DNA of 64,000 nt from Massilia alkalitolerans DSM 17462 (GCF_000427785.1 NZ_ATYR01000011.1:291-64290), one strand, 5' to 3'; shown: positions 16,420-26,113, numbered from the stretch's first letter. Program-made: numbers and translations. Notes: generated by a model not told the origin, from the letters alone.

Positions 16420-17301
16420 TCAGGCCACGCCGTTCTTCGAGAACCAGTCCAGCGCCTTGGCCCAGCCGTCCTTGGCGTCGGCGGCGTTGAAGCTCGGACG
16501 GTAGTCGGCGTGGAAGGCGTGGCCCGAGTTCGGGTACACGTGGATCATCGAGCGGCTGTTGCCGGCGTCGAGCGCCTTGCGCATGCGCTCCACCGAGTCC
16601 AGCGGGATGCCGTTGTCCTTGGCGCCGTACAGGCCGAGCACCGGCACCTTCAGGTTCTGGGCGATGTCGATCGGGTGCTTCGGCTGGAGCGGGTTGGTAT
16701 CGCCCACCAGGCGGCCATACCAGGCCACGCCGGCCTTGACGTCCGGGTTGTGCGCCGCGTACAGCCAGGTGATGCGGCCGCCCCAGCAGAAACCGGTGAT
16801 GCCAAGCTTGGCGGTGTTCCCGCCGCGCTGCTTGGTCCACTTGACGATGGTGTCGAGGTCCGACATGACCTGGGCGTCCGGGACCTTGGCGATGATGTTC
16901 TTCATCAGGTCCGGCATCGGGGTCTTGGTGGCGTCGCCCTGGCGCACGAACAGGTCCGGGGCCACGGCCAGGTAGCCGGCCTTGGCGAAGCGGCGCACCA
17001 CGTCCTTGATGTGCTCGTGGACGCCGAAGATCTCGGAGATGACCAGCACCACCGGCAGGTTGGTGCGGTCCTTGGGCTGGGCACGGTAGACCGGCACGTC
17101 CTGGCCGCCCACGACGACGATGTGGTCGGCCGCGTCCAGTCCTTCGGTACTGGTCTGGATCTGGGTCTGGGCCACCACCGGCAGCGCGGCGACGGCGAAT
17201 CCGCTCCCTGCAGCGGCTTTCAGGAAGACGCGGCGGCCGACGCCGTCGCTGAACGAACTGGCGGACAGCAGGCTTTCGGCATCGCGAATGAGATCTTTCA
17301 T
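16420..17301 (-). CDS. dienelactone hydrolase family protein with Tat-type signal
   Basis: A 293-residue alpha/beta hydrolase. The N-terminus has a twin-arginine motif GRRVFLKAAAGSGFAVAALP (about 22-41), suggesting folded export to the periplasm. The nucleophile elbow is GFCWGG, giving the cysteine nucleophile typical of dienelactone hydrolases rather than serine. The acid and base are likely in YGAKDNGIP and GHAFHADYRP. Classic dienelactone hydrolases are cytoplasmic; exported paralogues are common and their substrates are unknown. It has its own promoter region, 73 bases from the DUF4382 gene stop. Confidence 0.88.
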   Translation of the reverse strand: MKDLIRDAESLLSASSFSDGVGRRVFLKAAAGSGFAVAALPVVAQTQIQTSTEGLDAADHIVVVGGQDVPVYRAQPKDRTNLPVVLVISEIFGVHEHIKDVVRRFAKAGYLAVAPDLFVRQGDATKTPMPDLMKNIIAKVPDAQVMSDLDTIVKWTKQRGGNTAKLGITGFCWGGRITWLYAAHNPDVKAGVAWYGRLVGDTNPLQPKHPIDIAQNLKVPVLGLYGAKDNGIPLDSVERMRKALDAGNSRSMIHVYPNSGHAFHADYRPSFNAADAKDGWAKALDWFSKNGVA

Positions 17302-17374
17302 GGGGCCCCTCCGGTTGTGTTGGACAGGCTTGCTATCTTAGCAAACTCCGGAGGGCGCACGTTTCACTGTCGAG

Positions 17375-18577
17375 TTAGCGCGTCAGTGCAAAATTGACGT
17401 TCAACTGGTTGGCAGTACCGATATCGACATTGTCGACTGACTTCGTCACATATCCGCTGGCCGCCGCCTCGACACGGTACTTGCCCGCCGGCGCCGCGCT
17501 GCTGGCGCTGAAGGCCAGCGGCAGCGTGCTGGTATAGGTCGCGAACTGCGGCGCCGTCACCGGCAGGGTGGCGATCGTGTAGGCGCCGCTGGCCAGGTCG
17601 GCGCCCTGGTACTTGATGGTGACGGTCGGACCGGCCGCGAAGCTCTGCTTGGCCGACACATAGGCCGTATCGAGACTGGCCGGCGTCGTGGTCACGCTGC
17701 CGCCGATCGAACCGGTCGTGCCCGGCGCCAGCAGGATCGGCGCGCTCGACGTGCTCAGGACCGTGGTGCTGCTGGCCGATGCCACCGGCACGCCCGCCAC
17801 CACGCTGGCCGCGCTGTCGTTGGCGGTAATGACGACGTCGTAGTTGCCCGGCGCGAGACGCGAGAGCACGAATTCGCCGGTGCCCGGGTTCGGCGTGGTG
17901 GCGCCGATGATCTGGCCGTTCTGCTGCGCCGAGACCTGCACGCTGCGGCCCAGCAGCGCGGTGCTGACGAAACCCGAGATGCCGTTCAGGGTCGCCGGCA
18001 CCACCTTCACCACGGGCTTGAGCGCATAGCTGCCCTTGCCGCGGGTGAGCACCGACTTGCAGGCGTCGAAGTCGAGCACGACGTCGGTCTTCTGGCCGGC
18101 CGTCACCTCGAAGTTCCCGACCAGCTTGATGCCGCTCTGGATGCTGCCCGAGGTCTCGAGCGGCTGCTCGGTCTTGCCGGCGGTCGGCACCACGGTGTTG
18201 CCATTGCTGTCCAGGACCAGGCGCAGCTGGGTGTAGCGCCCTGCTTCGAGCGAGGTCTGGCCGAGCGCTTCGAGCACGCCGTTGGTCAGGTTCAGCAAGT
18301 TGATCTTCTTCGCCGGGTTCAGGCTGATGTCGGTCCAGCCGCTATCAAGATCCGACGCGCCTTCGCTGCGGTGCACGCGCACTTTGGAGACGGTGACGTT
18401 GACGGCATCGAAGCCGCAGGCCGGGGCGTCGGTCATTGACACGGCCAGGGTGCCGAGGGTGCTGACCGGGGCACCGGACGAGGCATCGCTGCCGCCACCG
18501 CCGCCGCAGGCGGACAGGACGGCGGCGCTGAGGGCCGTGGCGCCAACGAAGGCAAGGCGGGATCTGGTCTGGAACAT
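17375..18577 (-). CDS. DUF4382-type surface lipoprotein
   Basis: A 400-residue predicted lipoprotein. The signal region ends SAAVLSACGGGGG, giving a lipobox with Cys near 23. The next segment, LAVSMTDAPACGFDAVNVTV, carries the MTDAP pattern of DUF4382, followed by a beta-sandwich reaching about residue 185. The C-terminal half resembles carboxypeptidase-regulatory-like repeats (APGNYDVVITAND; APAGKYRVEAAASGY). Function is not known; such proteins are surface or periplasmic beta-rich lipoproteins. The ATG at 18577 was chosen because the lipoprotein signal begins there and AAAGG lies upstream. Confidence 0.78.
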   Translation of the reverse strand: MFQTRSRLAFVGATALSAAVLSACGGGGGSDASSGAPVSTLGTLAVSMTDAPACGFDAVNVTVSKVRVHRSEGASDLDSGWTDISLNPAKKINLLNLTNGVLEALGQTSLEAGRYTQLRLVLDSNGNTVVPTAGKTEQPLETSGSIQSGIKLVGNFEVTAGQKTDVVLDFDACKSVLTRGKGSYALKPVVKVVPATLNGISGFVSTALLGRSVQVSAQQNGQIIGATTPNPGTGEFVLSRLAPGNYDVVITANDSAASVVAGVPVASASSTTVLSTSSAPILLAPGTTGSIGGSVTTTPASLDTAYVSAKQSFAAGPTVTIKYQGADLASGAYTIATLPVTAPQFATYTSTLPLAFSASSAAPAGKYRVEAAASGYVTKSVDNVDIGTANQLNVNFALTR

Positions 18578-18736
18578 GTGATGGATTACCTTTCTTGTCT
18601 GCCAAAAGAGCAATTGAAAGGATCCTAGCATTCCAAAAAACAACTGTTACGTGACTTTACGCACTTTGAAACAGTTGCTTACAGTCTTTACAGATGGGCA
18701 GCGTTTAGCTAACTAAAACGCAACACGAATCGGCTG

Positions 18737-19390
18737 TCAGTGATCGGTCGAACGCCGCTTCAACTGGCCGATGACGCTTGCTACCTTGGTGGTGATGACA
18801 TCGACTGCCGGGCCATTCGCGCCGTGCGGCAGGATGACGTCGGCATTGCGCTTGGTCGGCTCGATGAACTGCTTGTGCATCGGGCGTACCGTTTCCAGGT
18901 ACTGGTTGACGATGCTCTCCACCGAGCGTCCGCGTTCGGCCACATCCCGCTGCATGCGGCGGATGAAGCGGACGTCGGCGGCGGTGTCGACAAAGATCTT
19001 CAGCGACATCATGTCGCGCAAATCGGCGTCGTACAGGGCGAACAGGCCTTCGATCACGATCACCGGGGCCGGCTTGACGGGAATCGTCTTGTCGGAACGG
19101 TTGCTGACCGTGAAATCGTATACCGGCATCTGGATCGTTTCGCCATTGCGCAGGGCCCGCACGTGCTCCACCAGCAGCGGCCAGTCGAAGGCGTCCGGAT
19201 GGTCGTAATTCTGCTTGCGGCGCACTTCGGGGGTAAGGTCGGACTGGTCACGGTAGTAGTCGTCCTGCATCACGACCGACACCATTTCGGCGCCGAAGGA
19301 CGCCAGTACTTGTTGGGTCACCGTCGACTTGCCGCTGCCGCTGCCGCCGGCGACACCAATCACGAACGGTTGGGAGGAAATTGCATTCAT
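18737..19390 (-). CDS. udk: uridine kinase
   Basis: A 217-residue phosphoribulokinase/uridine-kinase family enzyme phosphorylating uridine and cytidine in pyrimidine salvage. The P-loop GVAGGSGSGKST (about 12-23) is intact, followed by QDDYYRDQSDL and NYDHPDAFDWPLL, typical of Udk. The ATG at 19390 gives the normal N-terminus MNAISSQPFVIGVAGG; the frame is open further upstream but without conserved sequence. It lies 46 bases from the stop of the metalloprotease-like gene and is probably expressed separately. Confidence 0.95.
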   Translation of the reverse strand: MNAISSQPFVIGVAGGSGSGKSTVTQQVLASFGAEMVSVVMQDDYYRDQSDLTPEVRRKQNYDHPDAFDWPLLVEHVRALRNGETIQMPVYDFTVSNRSDKTIPVKPAPVIVIEGLFALYDADLRDMMSLKIFVDTAADVRFIRRMQRDVAERGRSVESIVNQYLETVRPMHKQFIEPTKRNADVILPHGANGPAVDVITTKVASVIGQLKRRSTDH

Positions 19391-19436
19391 CCCCGCATGA
19401 TACCGGAGCGGAGCACGTACCGACAGGGGCGCTTGG

Positions 19437-20576
19437 CTAGCGCGCGCCCTCCGCACAAGCTGCAAGTTGTTCAGCAGCTTGCAATGTTGCAGGAAACAGC
19501 ACTGGCACATCCTCCGATTTGCCGTAGCTTTTCAGCTGGCGGTAACGCTGCACGAAGAGCGCGCCAGGCCGTCCGGTCAACGCGGCAATCGCGCCCTTTC
19601 CTTCCTCGGCGGCGATGGCACGGGCCATGACGTAACCGAGGCCGTAGAGCACTTGGTCGCCATAGAAGCCCAGCGCATAGATGTCGTCGTAGCTCAGCTT
19701 TGCCCTGGTAGTCAGGCCGTGGATGGAAAGCTCCAGCAGCGTGCTGCTCCGGCCGGCCTGGCCGACGTTGCGAATGACCTGCTTGCGTTCCTTGTCGGTT
19801 TCCTCATCGATTCCGGCCGGCATGGCGGGAACATCGCCAACCAGGCTGGCACTCCCTTCCATCTCCAGGGACATGAATAGCCGCGACAACTCTTCGCTGT
19901 GCGGGATCTTCGCCAGGCAGGCAGCATCTGCCTTGGACGACGATGCCCGGGCAAGGCCCTGGATCGCGTGGAAAAGCTCATGCTCCATGATCGTGGCGGC
20001 GAGCGCCGCAGATGGGAACCTGTCCAGGTTGAGGAAAAACTCCGGGCCGCCGAAGGCGAAGCCGCCGGAGGTTCCGCCAACGATCAGATAGCCTGTCGCA
20101 TGCCCACTAAGGCTGGACGGGGTGAACTCGGCGATCCTGGCCTTGACGCGTGCCAGCAGGTTGGAAGCGGGATCCTCCAGCTTCGCCAGGGTGGCCCTGA
20201 TCTGCGCAGCATGGTCGCGTACCGGCCCGAAGCGAAACTTCCCCGGATCCTCCGCGGCATCGTCGCGATGCGCCGCGGCCACCAGCGCTTTCGCGAACAG
20301 CTCGTCCGTGCCTGGCCGGCCGTAGGAGCGGGCCTTCCGGATCAGCCCCTGGTTGCCGGGCAAGGCGGCGATGCGCAGCGCTTCCGCCATGGTGAGCGCA
20401 GGGTTCAGGACCGCGTCGAGCACGGCTTTGGTGGAGTCGGTGTCGATGGTCACCGTCACCGCTTGCGCCACACCGGCCGGCCTGGTCGAGGGTGGGCTGT
20501 TGCCAACCGCCGGTGCTGCCCGGAGCGGATTGACGATGGCGAGAGCCGCGATTCCAATCAAGATGAGTTTGCGCAT
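19437..20576 (-). CDS. putative secreted zinc metalloprotease (HExxH), uncharacterised
   Basis: A 379-residue protein with a signal peptide (about 1-20, MRKLILIGIAALAIVNPLRA). Residues 199-203 are HELFH in the context IMEHELFHAIQGLA, a zincin motif, and MSLEMEGSASLVG about 35 residues on offers a glutamate as third ligand. The preceding segment GGFAFGGPEFFLNLDRFP is not one I can tie to a named family. The start was placed at the ATG at 20576, which has GGGAA upstream and begins the signal peptide. Exported peptidase is an inference from the motif and signal. Confidence 0.65.
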   Translation of the reverse strand: MRKLILIGIAALAIVNPLRAAPAVGNSPPSTRPAGVAQAVTVTIDTDSTKAVLDAVLNPALTMAEALRIAALPGNQGLIRKARSYGRPGTDELFAKALVAAAHRDDAAEDPGKFRFGPVRDHAAQIRATLAKLEDPASNLLARVKARIAEFTPSSLSGHATGYLIVGGTSGGFAFGGPEFFLNLDRFPSAALAATIMEHELFHAIQGLARASSSKADAACLAKIPHSEELSRLFMSLEMEGSASLVGDVPAMPAGIDEETDKERKQVIRNVGQAGRSSTLLELSIHGLTTRAKLSYDDIYALGFYGDQVLYGLGYVMARAIAAEEGKGAIAALTGRPGALFVQRYRQLKSYGKSEDVPVLFPATLQAAEQLAACAEGAR

Positions 20577-20738
20577 GTCAGTTCCCGGGAGCCGACGGCC
20601 GAGCCCGGCCGTTGAACCCAGCATAGCATCTTGCCAAGCAGGAAAAATCACGGAAGTTCACTTTGCCGCCAACCGTGCGCACCCGTCGCACGCAGGCGCT
20701 TCATACTGCTTCCTCCGACTACGCGCACAGGATTAGCC

Positions 20739-21158
20739 ATGTCAACAGTCAATCTGGATGAACTCGAAGGAGCGGCCATGATGGTCGAGGATGGCGGCGG
20801 GTCGGTCACGGCCATGGTGTCGCGCGAAACAGGCATGATCCACCTCCTGAACGACGAGTACATGGACGAGGAGGCGCCAACGCCCTCGGCGTCCGGCGAC
20901 GACGCGCGCTACGTTTCCGTACCGCCCGCGGGCACGCTCGGCATCGGAGACGGACTGGTCCTGCGCTTCGCCGCCACCCACCTGGCCGACGACCAGGATA
21001 CGGTGCGCGACATGTTCCGAGACCGCAACACCGAAGGTTTCGCCCGCCTGCTGGAGGAGCGCGGCGCGGGCGAAGCCTGGGAACGCTTTCACGCGGAAGC
21101 CACCCGCAGCGCGCTGCGGCGCTGGTGCGAAGAGAACGGCCTGCAGCTCGGCGAATGA
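20739..21158 (+). CDS. hypothetical protein, possibly UPF0158 family
   Basis: A 139-residue soluble, acidic protein. The opening MSTVNLDELEGAAMMVE and a segment RETGMIHLLND, followed by a helix RDRNTEGFARLLEERG and a C-terminal WCEENGLQLGE, recall UPF0158 proteins, in which a short beta-strand region precedes helices. I cannot assign function. AGGA precedes the ATG at 20739. The gene faces the signal-peptide protein at 21162 with a 3-base gap, a convergent arrangement. Confidence 0.65.
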   Translation: MSTVNLDELEGAAMMVEDGGGSVTAMVSRETGMIHLLNDEYMDEEAPTPSASGDDARYVSVPPAGTLGIGDGLVLRFAATHLADDQDTVRDMFRDRNTEGFARLLEERGAGEAWERFHAEATRSALRRWCEENGLQLGE

Positions 21159-21161
21159 GGC

Positions 21162-21656
21162 TCAGGGCTTGTATTCGATCAGCGGCGGCGGCAGCAGGTC
21201 GCTCGGCTTCATGTACTTCGTGATGAAGGCCGACACCGACTTGATGCCGTACACGGTGGATGCGTACACATAGGGTTCGCCATATTCCACGCTGACCGCC
21301 ATATCGACCTGGCGGTGGTCGAACGAATGGTCAAGGGAACCACCCTCCTCGTTTGCAAGGATGCGTGAACGCTGCTGCTCTCTTCCCTGCCGATCCTGCG
21401 CAAGGACCGTGATGTAGCGGGGCCGAAGCTTCTCGCGCAGGCGGGCGGGATAGGCGAGGTAGATGCTCGATCGCTCGCCCTTTCGGTACAGCCGGTATTC
21501 GATGCCCAGCTTCTTCATGGTATCCGGCGTCAGCTCGACGTACTCCGGAGGCGGCGGCAGGGCCGACGCCTCGCGGGGACTCGAAGCGAGCAGGAGCGCC
21601 AGCGACAGCGCCAGCAGCCGGCCGGTCCGGCTCGCGTTACCAGAGGTGGTGGACAT
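21162..21656 (-). CDS. exported hypothetical protein
   Basis: A 164-residue protein with a predicted signal peptide (about 1-32, RLLALSLALLLASSPREASA). The mature part begins LPPPPEYVELTPD and ends SDLLPPPLIEYKP, with a charged core and no cysteines. I recognise no family. Its start overlaps the end of the aldo/keto reductase gene by 20 bases, so the two are probably co-transcribed. Confidence 0.65.
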   Translation of the reverse strand: MSTTSGNASRTGRLLALSLALLLASSPREASALPPPPEYVELTPDTMKKLGIEYRLYRKGERSSIYLAYPARLREKLRPRYITVLAQDRQGREQQRSRILANEEGGSLDHSFDHRQVDMAVSVEYGEPYVYASTVYGIKSVSAFITKYMKPSDLLPPPLIEYKP

Positions 21657-22623
21657 GCGGCGCGATCATCTCGCGGTAGAGTGCACGCAGTTCGGACATG
21701 ACTTCCGGCGCGAGCGGCGCAAGCGCGGCCGCTTCGGTGTTCGACCTTGCCTGCGTGGCGTTCCTGGCTCCCGGGATCACGGTGCTGACGCCCTCTTCCA
21801 TCAGGATCCAGCGCAGGGCGAATTGCGCCATCGACGCGTCGCCGGGGACCAGCTTGCGGATGTGCTCCACCGCTTCCAAGGCCAATGGGTAGGGAACGCC
21901 GGCGAAGGTCTCGCCTTTGTCGAATGCCTCGCCATTACGGTTGAAGGCGCGGTGGTCGTCCGCGGCGAATGCGGTGTCGGCGCTCATCTTGCCGGTCAGG
22001 AGTCCCGATGCCAGCGGCACCCGCACGATCACGCCGATATCGCGCTTCTTCGCTTGCTCGAAGAACAGTGTGGCGGGACGCTGGCGGAAGATGTTGTAGA
22101 TGATCTGTACGGTCGCCACGTTCGGGTATTCGATGGCCTTCAGCGCTTCTTCCACCTTTTCGACCGAGACGCCGTAGTGCCGCACCTTGCCCTCGGCAAC
22201 CAGCTCATCCATCGCCTGGAAGACCTCGGGCCGGTAAAACACCGCGGGCGGCGGGCAATGCAGCTGCACCAGGTCCAGGCAATCGACCCGCAAGTTGCGC
22301 AGCGAGCGCTCCACGAAGTCGCTCAGGTTCGCCTTGGTATAGCCTTCCGCCACATGGGGCGTCAGGCGGCGGCCCGCCTTGGTGGCAACGAACGGCTTTT
22401 CACCGCCACGTTCCGCCAGCACCTCCGCGATGATCTGTTCCGAGCGGCCGTCGCCGTAGACGTCGGCGGTGTCGATGAAGCTGACGCCCCCGTCCAGGGC
22501 CGCATGCAGTGCGGCCTTGGCATCCTCCATGCTGACGTCGCCCCAGGCGCCGCCGATGGCCCAGGCGCCGAAACCGATTTCAGAAACGTTTGCGCCGGTA
22601 CGGCCCAGTTTTCGTTCTTGCAT
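21637..22623 (-). CDS. aldo/keto reductase
   Basis: A 328-residue NADPH-dependent oxidoreductase of the AKR fold. Catalytic residues are visible: Asp and Tyr in IDTADVYGDGRSE, Lys in VATKAGRR and His in LVQLHCPP. The C-terminal cofactor motif VIPGARNATQARSN is also intact. It belongs to the large group annotated as general aldo/keto reductases, so the substrate is undefined. A GGAGG sequence precedes the ATG at 22623. It lies downstream of polA on the same strand (25-base gap), so it may be read through from polA. Confidence 0.9.
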   Translation of the reverse strand: MQERKLGRTGANVSEIGFGAWAIGGAWGDVSMEDAKAALHAALDGGVSFIDTADVYGDGRSEQIIAEVLAERGGEKPFVATKAGRRLTPHVAEGYTKANLSDFVERSLRNLRVDCLDLVQLHCPPPAVFYRPEVFQAMDELVAEGKVRHYGVSVEKVEEALKAIEYPNVATVQIIYNIFRQRPATLFFEQAKKRDIGVIVRVPLASGLLTGKMSADTAFAADDHRAFNRNGEAFDKGETFAGVPYPLALEAVEHIRKLVPGDASMAQFALRWILMEEGVSTVIPGARNATQARSNTEAAALAPLAPEVMSELRALYREMIAPHVHHLW

Positions 22624-22648
22624 ATGTCGATCCTCCGTTAGCGCAAGC

Positions 22649-25423
22649 TCAGTGAGCTCGTTCCCAGTTCGGCCCCACGCCAGTCTCGGCGACCAGCGGC
22701 ACGTTCAGCGTGGCCACGCCCGCCATCAGTTCCGGCAGCTTCACGCGAACCAGTTCCAGTTCGGCTTCCGGCACTTCGAGCACCAGTTCGTCGTGCACCT
22801 GCATGATCATGCGGGTGCCGAGCTTGTCGGCTTCCAGCCAGCCCTGCACCGCGATCATGGCCAGCTTGATCAAATCGGCCGCCGTGCCCTGCATCGGCGC
22901 GTTGATCGCCGCACGTTCGGCGCCGGCGCGGCGCGGGCCGTTCGGCGAGTTGATCTCGGGGAGCCACAGGCGGCGACCGAACACGGTTTCCACGTAGCCG
23001 CGCGCCTTGGCCTGCAGGCGGGTCTCGTCCATGTACTGCTTCACGCCGGCGAAGCGGGCGAAGTAGCGCTCGATGTAGTTGGACGCCGCGCCGCGCTCGA
23101 TGCCCAGGTTCTGGGCCAGGCCGAAGGCGCTCATGCCGTAGATCAGGCCGAAGTTGATCACCTTGGCGTAGCGGCGCTGCTCGCTCTGCACTTCTTCGGG
23201 CGGGATGCCGAAGATCTCGGCGGCGGTGGCGCGGTGGATGTCCTCGCCTTCGGCGAAGGCCTTCAGCATGGCCGGGTCGCCCGAGATGTGCGCCATGATG
23301 CGCAGCTCGATCTGCGAATAGTCGGCCGAGACGATCACGCTGCCGGGCGGCGCGATGAAGGCTTCGCGGATGCGGCGGCCTTCGGCATTACGCACCGGGA
23401 TGTTCTGCAGGTTCGGCTCGTTCGAGGACAGGCGGCCGGTGATCGCCACCGCCTGCGCATAGTTGGTGTGCACGCGGCCGGTCTTCGGGTTGACCATCTT
23501 GGGCAGCTTGTCGGTATAGGTCGACTTCAGCTTGGACATGCCGCGATGCTCGAGCAGGATCTTCGGCAGCGGGTAATCCTCGGCCAGCTTCTGCAGCACC
23601 TCTTCGTCGGTGGACGGGGCGCCGGTGGCGGTCTTCTTGATCACCGGCAGGCCGAGCTTGACGAAGAAGATCTCGCCGATCTGCTTGGGCGAACCGAGGT
23701 TGAAGGGACCGCCGGCCAGTTCGTAGGCCTGCTGTTCCAGCTCGAGCATGCGCGCGCCCAGCTCGCCCGACTGCACCTGCAGCAGTTCCGAATCGATCAG
23801 CACGCCGTTGCGCTCGATCTTCTGCAGCACTTCCATGGTCGGCATCTCGATCTCGCGGTAGATGCGGGTGAGTCCGGCGTCGCTCTCGACGTGCGGCAGC
23901 ATGGTCTGGTGCAGGCGCAGGGTGATGTCGGAATCCTCGCCGGCGTACTCGGTGGCGCGGCCCAGCTCGACCTGGTCGAAGCAGATCATGTTGGCGCCCT
24001 TGCCGCACACGTCGACGAAAGGAATCGTGGTGTAGCCGAGGTGGCGCATCGCCATGGTGTCCATGTCGTGCGGCTTGTGCGACTCGAACACGTAGGACTG
24101 CAGCAGGGTGTCGTGCACGATCCCCTTCAGCCTGATGCCGTGGTTCTCGAAGATGTGCATGTCGTACTTCAGGTTCTGGCCCAGCTTGGGCTTGGCCGGA
24201 TCCTCCAGCCAGGAACGCATGCGCTCCAGGACGTGTTCGCGACCCAGCTGGTCGGGCGCGCCGGCGTAGCGGTGCGCCACCGGGATGTAGGCGCCCTTGC
24301 CGGCCTCGGTCGACAGCGAGATGCCGACCATCTCGGCCGTCATTGGATCGAGCGAGGTGGTCTCGGTGTCGACCGAGGTCAGTTCGGCGGCATCGATCAG
24401 CGCCAGCCATTTGTCCAGCTGCTCGTCGGTGAGGATGGTCTCGTACTCGCCCTTGATGATGGCCATGCCGGGCAGCGTGCCGGATGCCCCTTCGGGGGAA
24501 TTGAGCGGTGCGCCGCCCGGACCCGCGCCGCGCGCCGGCGCCACCGCGCCGTCGGCACGGGCTGCGCCGCCCAGGTCGCGCAGCATGGTCTTGAAGCCGT
24601 AGCGCTGGAAGAAGTCGCGCAGGGCTTCGGCGTCTTCCGGACGGCCGACCAGGGTTTCCTCGAACGACACCACGTGGCTCACCAGGTCGCAGTCGGTTTT
24701 CACGGTGATCAGCTCGCGGCCCTTCGGCAGCCACTCCAGCGCGGCGCGCAGGTTCTCGCCGACCGCGCCGCTGATCGCATGGGCGTTCTCGATCACGCCG
24801 TCGAGCGAGCCGTGCAGGGTCAGCCACTTCACCGCCGTCTTGGGGCCGCACTTGCTCACGCCCGGGACGTTGTCGACGGTGTCGCCGACCAGGGTGAGGT
24901 AATCGATGATGCGGTTCGGCGCCACGCCGAACTTGGCCAGCACGCCGGCCTCGTCGAGCTTCTCGTTGCTCATCGTATTGACGAGCATGACCTTGTCGTT
25001 GACCAGCTGGGCCAGGTCCTTGTCGCCGGTCGAGATGATGGTCTTCATGCCGCGCGCGGCGGCCTGCACGGCCAGGGTGCCGATCACGTCGTCGGCCTCG
25101 ACGCCGTCGACCATCAGGATCGGCCAGCCGAGGTGGCGCACCACTTCGTGGATCGGTTCGATCTGCTTGCCCAGGTCTTCCGGCATCGAGGCGCGGGTGG
25201 CCTTGTATTCCGGGTAGAGGTCGTCGCGGAAGGTCTTGCCCTTGGCATCGAACACGCAGGCGATGTAGGCCGCCGGGTAGTCGGCGCGCAAACGGCGCAG
25301 CATGTTGACCATCCCGTGCATGGCGCCGGTCGGGAAACCGTCCGGGCTGCGCAAGTCGGGCAGCGCGTGGTAGGCGCGGTAGAGGTAGCTGGAGCCGTCA
25401 ACGAGCAGCAGGGTATTTTCCAT
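22649..25423 (-). CDS. polA: DNA polymerase I
   Basis: A 924-residue polymerase with three activities. The N-terminal 5'-3' exonuclease shows STGDKDLAQLV and GPKTAVKWL; the 3'-5' exonuclease has the active DTET pattern (SVDTETTSLDP); the polymerase domain has motif A VSADYSQIELRI and motif C VHDELVLEV. All catalytic motifs appear intact, so proofreading should be functional. The ATG at 25423 gives the family start MENTLLLVDGSSYLYRA; a TTG five codons upstream is an alternative. It is divergent from the DUF2782 gene across 146 bases. Confidence 0.97.
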   Translation of the reverse strand: MENTLLLVDGSSYLYRAYHALPDLRSPDGFPTGAMHGMVNMLRRLRADYPAAYIACVFDAKGKTFRDDLYPEYKATRASMPEDLGKQIEPIHEVVRHLGWPILMVDGVEADDVIGTLAVQAAARGMKTIISTGDKDLAQLVNDKVMLVNTMSNEKLDEAGVLAKFGVAPNRIIDYLTLVGDTVDNVPGVSKCGPKTAVKWLTLHGSLDGVIENAHAISGAVGENLRAALEWLPKGRELITVKTDCDLVSHVVSFEETLVGRPEDAEALRDFFQRYGFKTMLRDLGGAARADGAVAPARGAGPGGAPLNSPEGASGTLPGMAIIKGEYETILTDEQLDKWLALIDAAELTSVDTETTSLDPMTAEMVGISLSTEAGKGAYIPVAHRYAGAPDQLGREHVLERMRSWLEDPAKPKLGQNLKYDMHIFENHGIRLKGIVHDTLLQSYVFESHKPHDMDTMAMRHLGYTTIPFVDVCGKGANMICFDQVELGRATEYAGEDSDITLRLHQTMLPHVESDAGLTRIYREIEMPTMEVLQKIERNGVLIDSELLQVQSGELGARMLELEQQAYELAGGPFNLGSPKQIGEIFFVKLGLPVIKKTATGAPSTDEEVLQKLAEDYPLPKILLEHRGMSKLKSTYTDKLPKMVNPKTGRVHTNYAQAVAITGRLSSNEPNLQNIPVRNAEGRRIREAFIAPPGSVIVSADYSQIELRIMAHISGDPAMLKAFAEGEDIHRATAAEIFGIPPEEVQSEQRRYAKVINFGLIYGMSAFGLAQNLGIERGAASNYIERYFARFAGVKQYMDETRLQAKARGYVETVFGRRLWLPEINSPNGPRRAGAERAAINAPMQGTAADLIKLAMIAVQGWLEADKLGTRMIMQVHDELVLEVPEAELELVRVKLPELMAGVATLNVPLVAETGVGPNWERAH

Positions 25424-25569
25424 AGGGAGACATCTCAAAATAAGGCCGGCGCGACCGCGCCAAAGTGTCCGGCATTATCGCAGAATCGGCCTGGCCGAAC
25501 TTCCACACACTTTTCACAGGGAAGCGTGTCTGTTTGTTACAATGAACCAAACGACACAAGGTGACCATC

Positions 25570-26058
25570 ATGTTGCGCACATCTTCCCGCCTGAAACTCC
25601 TGACGTTGTGCCTGATCGCACACGCCGGCCTGGCCGCGGCGCAGTCTCAGCAGCAGGCTCCAGCCCAACAGCGTCCGGCGCAAACGCCGCCCCAGCTCGA
25701 GCGTATCGAGCCGGGCAGCGACACGCCGGCAACCACCATTCCGCCGAAAGAACGCACCCGCATCACCGAAAAGCGGGGCAACGACGGTTCGGTCACCGAA
25801 GTGGAAGTGCAAAGCGGCAAGAGCCGCTACATCATGAAACCCAACGTTGCACCAGGAAACGCCCAACCCGGCGACGCCCAGAGCAGCGCGATCCGCGCCC
25901 CACAATGGCAGGTCATGGAATTCGACTTCGGCAATCCGAAAAAGCAGCAGACCGACCAGGCCAACGCGGCCCCGTCGCCGGCACCGGCCAAGGCAGGCGT
26001 GCCCGCGCGCGCCGATGCGCCGCCCCCGCCGCCACTGGAACCAGTCGAAAAAAAATAA
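25570..26058 (+). CDS. DUF2782 family exported protein
   Basis: A 162-residue protein with a signal peptide ending AGLAAAQ and a proline/glutamine-rich linker. The central segment (RIEPGSDTP through SRYIMKPN) matches DUF2782, a small beta-proteobacterial family consistently found beside polA and thrB. Function unknown. AAGGTG six bases upstream supports the ATG at 25570 over the earlier in-frame GTG. A TACAAT hexamer at 25538-25543 is a plausible -10. The C-terminal quarter is alanine/proline rich and probably disordered. Confidence 0.82.
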   Translation: MLRTSSRLKLLTLCLIAHAGLAAAQSQQQAPAQQRPAQTPPQLERIEPGSDTPATTIPPKERTRITEKRGNDGSVTEVEVQSGKSRYIMKPNVAPGNAQPGDAQSSAIRAPQWQVMEFDFGNPKKQQTDQANAAPSPAPAKAGVPARADAPPPPPLEPVEKK

Positions 26059-26113
26059 CCTGACGCTGCGGCCTTCGACGTCCGCAGCCGACCCTCACCT
26101 TTGTTGCTAGCTC

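Noticed and set aside
18641-18676. CAACTGTT/AACAGTTG dyad between udk and the DUF4382 gene
   Set aside because: Only 8 bp with a 20-base spacer in AT-rich DNA and no context; too weak to call an operator or terminator.
22469-25564. A 1031-codon plus-strand open frame
   Set aside because: It lies fully opposite polA and part of the aldo/keto reductase gene and has the His/Gln/Asp-rich composition typical of an antisense frame.
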